Assembly: GCA_007128755.1 (NCBI GenBank)
Contig: SKWV01000249.1
Location: 1-7,539, forward strand
DNA length: 7,539 nucleotides
Source of the DNA: Trueperaceae bacterium
GTDB lineage: Bacteria; Deinococcota; Deinococci; Deinococcales; Trueperaceae
Direction: 5' to 3'
This document shows positions 5,337-7,539 of the stretch, piece by piece. A model generated the notes under the pieces. That model searched no databases. It had not been told where the DNA came from and saw only the letters and a list, made by a program, of their open reading frames with translations. The stretch's first letter is position 1, and the number at the start of each line of letters is the position of its first letter. Position numbers and translations under genes: made by a program.

Positions 5337-7118
5337 ATGAGGGTGGAACAGGAGCAGGTGGTTCCGATCGAGGCGCAGTTGGTGCCGGGAGCGGCCGGAT
5401 CGCCGGTGTACCTCGCCGACACGCTGCCTCAGATCGTGTGGACGGCGGACGCCGACGGGCGCGTGACCTACTTCAACCGGCGCTGGTACGAGTACACCGG
5501 CCTCGACGCGGTGGGGTCGCTCGGCTTCGCGTTCCGGCAGGCGCTCCACCCCGGCGACGAAGAGCGCACCCTCGCGCGCTGGGATCGTGCCTGGCGCCTG
5601 GGCGAGCCGTACGAGATCGAGTACCGACTGTTCGCACGGTCGACGGGGGTGTACCGCTGGTTCCTCGTTCGCGCGAACACCGTCCTCGACGAGTCGGGAC
5701 GTGTCGTGCAGTGGTCGGGCACCTGCACCGACATCGATGACCAGAAGCGCTTCGAGGAAGAGGCGCGCCGCCACGCTGCGGAGCTGAAGGCGAGCCGCGC
5801 CGAGCTCGCGCACCTCGTGCGCCACGACGCCTTGACCGGCCTGCCGAACCGGCTGCTGTTCACGGACCGGCTCGAGCGCGCGTTGGCGGCCGCCGAACGC
5901 CACGGGCGCCTGCTGGCGGTCTTCTTCGTCGACCTCGACGGGTTCAAGCGCATCAACGACACGCTCGGGCACGAAGCTGGTGACGAGCTGCTCAAGGAGA
6001 TCGCGCGCCGCCTCACGAGCGTGGTGCGGAGCAGCGACACGGTCGCACGACTGGGTGGGGACGAGTTCGTGGTGCTCGTGCCGGAGCTGGAGCGACCCGA
6101 GGACGCCATGGCGCTCGCTCGCAAGCTCCTCCGCCACGCCGGCGCGGCCTACGACCTGGGCGCCCAACGCGTGCGCGTCACGGCGTCCTTGGGTGTGAGC
6201 GTGTACCCGGACGACGCCGATGGGGCGAGCACGCTCCTGCGGCACGCCGACGTCGCGATGTACCGCGCCAAGCAGAGCGGGAAGAACGATGCCCGCTTCT
6301 TCGCGCCCGAGATGAACGCGGAGGCCCACCAGCGGATGCAGATCGCGGCGCAACTCGATGGCGCGCTCGAACGTGGCGAGCTGCGGCTCGAGTATCAGCC
6401 TCAGTTCGACGCGGTGACGGGACGCCCGGTATCGTTCGAGGCCCTGCTGCGCTGGACGAACCCGGTTCTCGGAGACGTCCCGCCCGAGCGGTTCGTGCCG
6501 ATCGCCGAGGACAACGGTGTGATCGTGGAGATCTGCGAGTGGGTGATCGACCAGAGCTGCGGACGAGCCGCGCAGTGGTCGCACGCGGCCGGTGCGAGCG
6601 TGCGCGTCGCGGCGAACGTCTCCCTGGTCCAGCTCGACCGGCAGGACTTCGTCCCGATGATCGCCGACGCCTTGCGCCGCCATGGACTCGACCCACGGCA
6701 GCTGGAGCTCGAGCTCACGGCGCGCATCGGGGGCCACGACGTCGACCTCGCGTGCGCGCAGATGGCGGAGCTCGCACGCTTGGGCGTGCGTCTGACGATG
6801 GACGAGTTCGGCACGCCGGGGTCGTCGATCGACCACGTCATGCGTCTGCCGCTCGACGCCATCAAGATCGACCAGCAGGTGGCGCGCGACGTCGTCGCCG
6901 ACAGGAGCCCGGAGCGGGTCCTCGAGGCGCTCGTGTCGCTGGCGCAGGCACTCGAGTTCACCGTCGTCGTCTCGGGCATCGAGACCGAGGCGCAGCGGCG
7001 TCAGGCGCTCGGCCTCGGCTGCGACCGCCTCCAGGGGTTCTTGCTCGGCAGACCCTTGACCGAGTGCGAGGCGGACGCCTTCGTGGCGTCGCTGCTGCCC
7101 GAGGCGACCGAGCCCTGA
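5337..7118 (+). CDS. PAS-GGDEF-EAL protein: diguanylate cyclase with a probably inactive EAL domain
   Basis: Cytoplasmic protein of 593 residues expected to make c-di-GMP from two GTP. PAS_3-type sensor about 25-135 (ending in DIDDQK), a charged helical linker about 137-160, GGDEF about 160-322, EAL about 330-587. The cyclase is intact: metal aspartate D199 in VDLDGFK, then RIND, GHEAGD, the GGDEF signature (240-244), and the inhibitory RxxD (R231-D234) exactly five residues before it. The EAL domain keeps E368-A-L, N427, E459, D489, K510 and Q566, but in register with RocR the general base E352 is S546, D296 is E490, E268 is A462, and loop 6 reads DEFGTPGSS instead of DDFGTGYSS. I infer loss of phosphodiesterase activity. 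The ATG at 5337 is taken for length; GTG 5343 or 5358 are alternatives, and only a close-set GGGGG precedes it. No membrane segment is seen. The gene stands alone between the HU gene and a membrane-protein gene. Confidence 0.95.
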   Translation: MRVEQEQVVPIEAQLVPGAAGSPVYLADTLPQIVWTADADGRVTYFNRRWYEYTGLDAVGSLGFAFRQALHPGDEERTLARWDRAWRLGEPYEIEYRLFARSTGVYRWFLVRANTVLDESGRVVQWSGTCTDIDDQKRFEEEARRHAAELKASRAELAHLVRHDALTGLPNRLLFTDRLERALAAAERHGRLLAVFFVDLDGFKRINDTLGHEAGDELLKEIARRLTSVVRSSDTVARLGGDEFVVLVPELERPEDAMALARKLLRHAGAAYDLGAQRVRVTASLGVSVYPDDADGASTLLRHADVAMYRAKQSGKNDARFFAPEMNAEAHQRMQIAAQLDGALERGELRLEYQPQFDAVTGRPVSFEALLRWTNPVLGDVPPERFVPIAEDNGVIVEICEWVIDQSCGRAAQWSHAAGASVRVAANVSLVQLDRQDFVPMIADALRRHGLDPRQLELELTARIGGHDVDLACAQMAELARLGVRLTMDEFGTPGSSIDHVMRLPLDAIKIDQQVARDVVADRSPERVLEALVSLAQALEFTVVVSGIETEAQRRQALGLGCDRLQGFLLGRPLTECEADAFVASLLPEATEP

Positions 7119-7129
7119 GTCTGGGGCTC
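7110..7129 (+). terminator. Short hairpin at the end of the cyclase gene
   Basis: GAGCCC (7110-7115) and GGGCTC (7124-7129) form a perfect 6-bp stem with an 8-base loop that contains the TGA stop. No T-tract follows, so it is only a candidate terminator or mRNA-end stabiliser. Confidence 0.35.
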
Positions 7130-7180
7130 CATCGAGGCATCCGCGAAGGTCGCCGGCGCATGAATCGAGCCGGAAACGCT

Positions 7181-7216
7181 CATGAGGTGTGATAAGTTGC
7201 CCTATCACACCTCATG
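7181..7216. repeat. Perfect 14-bp inverted repeat between the cyclase and the membrane-protein gene
   Basis: CATGAGGTGTGATA (7181-7194) and TATCACACCTCATG (7203-7216) are exact inverse complements separated by the 8 bases AGTTGCCC. The element is far richer in A and T than its surroundings. It lies 62 bases after the cyclase stop and 87 bases before the next start. It may be a factor-independent terminator for the cyclase or an operator upstream of the membrane-protein gene; the absence of a T-tract slightly favours an operator. The direct repeat GGAAACG occurs at 7172-7178 and 7216-7222, near each outer edge. Confidence 0.8.
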
Positions 7217-7220
7217 GAAA

Positions 7221-7239
7221 CGGGGCAGAGCGCGCCCCG
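7221..7239. other. Second small GC-rich hairpin next to the 14-bp inverted repeat
   Basis: CGGGGC (7221-7226) and GCCCCG (7234-7239) can pair around a 7-base loop, four bases after the larger inverted repeat. A further 5-bp stem, ACGCC-CTC-GGCGT (7243-7255), follows. In GC-rich DNA such short stems arise by chance. The rest of the 185-base gap 7119-7303 shows no gene I can support. Confidence 0.3.
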
Positions 7240-7290
7240 AGAACGCCCTCGGCGTGCTCCCGGACGCCGTGCTTCGCCAGCGCGCCGCGG

Positions 7291-7296
7291 TAGGCT
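7291..7296 (+). promoter_or_regulatory. Likely -10 element giving a leaderless transcript of the membrane-protein gene
   Basis: TAGGCT fits TANNNT and ends seven bases before the GTG at 7304, so transcription would begin at or next to the start codon. No Shine-Dalgarno sequence precedes this GTG, which agrees with leaderless expression. No clear -35 is seen. Confidence 0.42.
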
Positions 7297-7303
7297 CGCC
7301 GGC

Positions 7304-7539
7304 GTGAGCCGCCTCCTTCGCCGTCCCTCGTCCTGGCGCGTGCTGATGCTCCGCCTCGCGCAGCTCAACGCCGGGCTGCTGCTCTTCGGCGTGAGCATCT
7401 CGATGATGCTGCGGGCGAACGTCGGCCTGGGCCCGTGGGACGTCTTCCATCAGGGCCTGGCGCTCAGGACGCCGCTCACGGTCGGACAAGCCATGATCCT
7501 CGCCGGGCTCACGCTGCTGGCGTTCTCGATCGTCGCGGC
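7304..7539 (+). CDS. YczE/YyaS/YitT-type integral membrane protein, N-terminal part only
   Basis: The frame is open from GTG 7304 to the right edge: 78 codons plus two bases. After a basic, positive-inside N-terminus (RLLRRP, WRVLMLRL) come a hydrophobic segment at about 18-36, the loop LRANVGLGPWDVFHQGLAL (36-54), and a second hydrophobic segment from about 60. An LxxRAxxGLGPWDVFHQGL pattern between the first two membrane helices is typical of the YczE/YitT group of multi-spanning membrane proteins, whose substrate is not known to me. The start was chosen because the conserved RLAQLNAGLLLFG segment follows at the usual distance and a -10-like TAGGCT sits just upstream; ATG 7346 is a less likely internal alternative. 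The C-terminal half lies outside the window. Confidence 0.85.
   Translation, partial: MSRLLRRPSSWRVLMLRLAQLNAGLLLFGVSISMMLRANVGLGPWDVFHQGLALRTPLTVGQAMILAGLTLLAFSIVA

Noticed and set aside
5099..5422. N-terminal extension of the HU protein
   Set aside because: Family homology starts exactly at the ATG at 5098, which has a strong GGAGG; the extra residues overlap the divergent promoter region and the cyclase start.
5208..7208. Minus-strand open frame of 666 codons
   Set aside because: It is the mirror of the GGDEF-EAL gene; long antisense frames are expected in GC-rich coding DNA, and the product has no recognisable motif.
7188..7211. CRP-like site, TGTGA and TCACA half-sites
   Set aside because: The half-sites are 12 bases apart, whereas CRP sites use a 6-base spacer; the full symmetric element is 14 bp long and better described as its own inverted repeat.

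Overview
This GC-rich window carries seven protein genes on both strands, closely packed with short intergenic gaps. Gene content (an EpsC-type serine acetyltransferase followed by CysM, a single 90-residue HU, and multi-PAS/GAF cyclic-di-GMP proteins) together with frequent GTG starts and weak or absent Shine-Dalgarno sequences fits a high-GC Gram-positive lineage. Actinomycetota, perhaps Thermoleophilia-like, is my best guess. This is inference from gene style, not from a marker gene.

Left part (1-2841, minus strand): a very large sensor protein, PAS-PAS-PAS-GAF-GAF-HD-GYP, runs off the left edge inside its HD-GYP phosphodiesterase domain. Just upstream on the same strand is a small eight-cysteine, probably zinc-binding protein of unknown role.

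Middle (2842-4818): a divergent intergenic region carries three 18-bp tandem repeats. It is followed by a two-gene cysteine-biosynthesis operon: serine O-acetyltransferase (EpsC/CysE type) overlaps cysM by the four bases GTGA, so L-serine goes to O-acetylserine and then L-cysteine from one translationally coupled unit. A long hairpin lies between cysM and the convergent HU gene.

Right part (4826-7539): an HU-family nucleoid protein (minus strand) is divergent from a PAS-GGDEF-EAL protein (plus strand). The latter has an intact diguanylate cyclase site and inhibitory site, but its EAL domain has lost several catalytic residues, so it is probably a pure cyclase. Downstream is a perfect 14-bp inverted repeat, then the start of a YczE/YitT-type membrane protein that runs off the right edge and looks leaderless.

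Taken together, the window holds a c-di-GMP maker and a likely c-di-GMP breaker that share a closely similar PAS sensor, placed either side of housekeeping cysteine and HU genes. No tRNA, rRNA, CRISPR array, transposase or phage gene was seen. The least explained items are the degenerate EAL domain, the two CATGAG-type inverted repeats flanking the cyclase gene, and the tandem repeats upstream of the cysteine operon.
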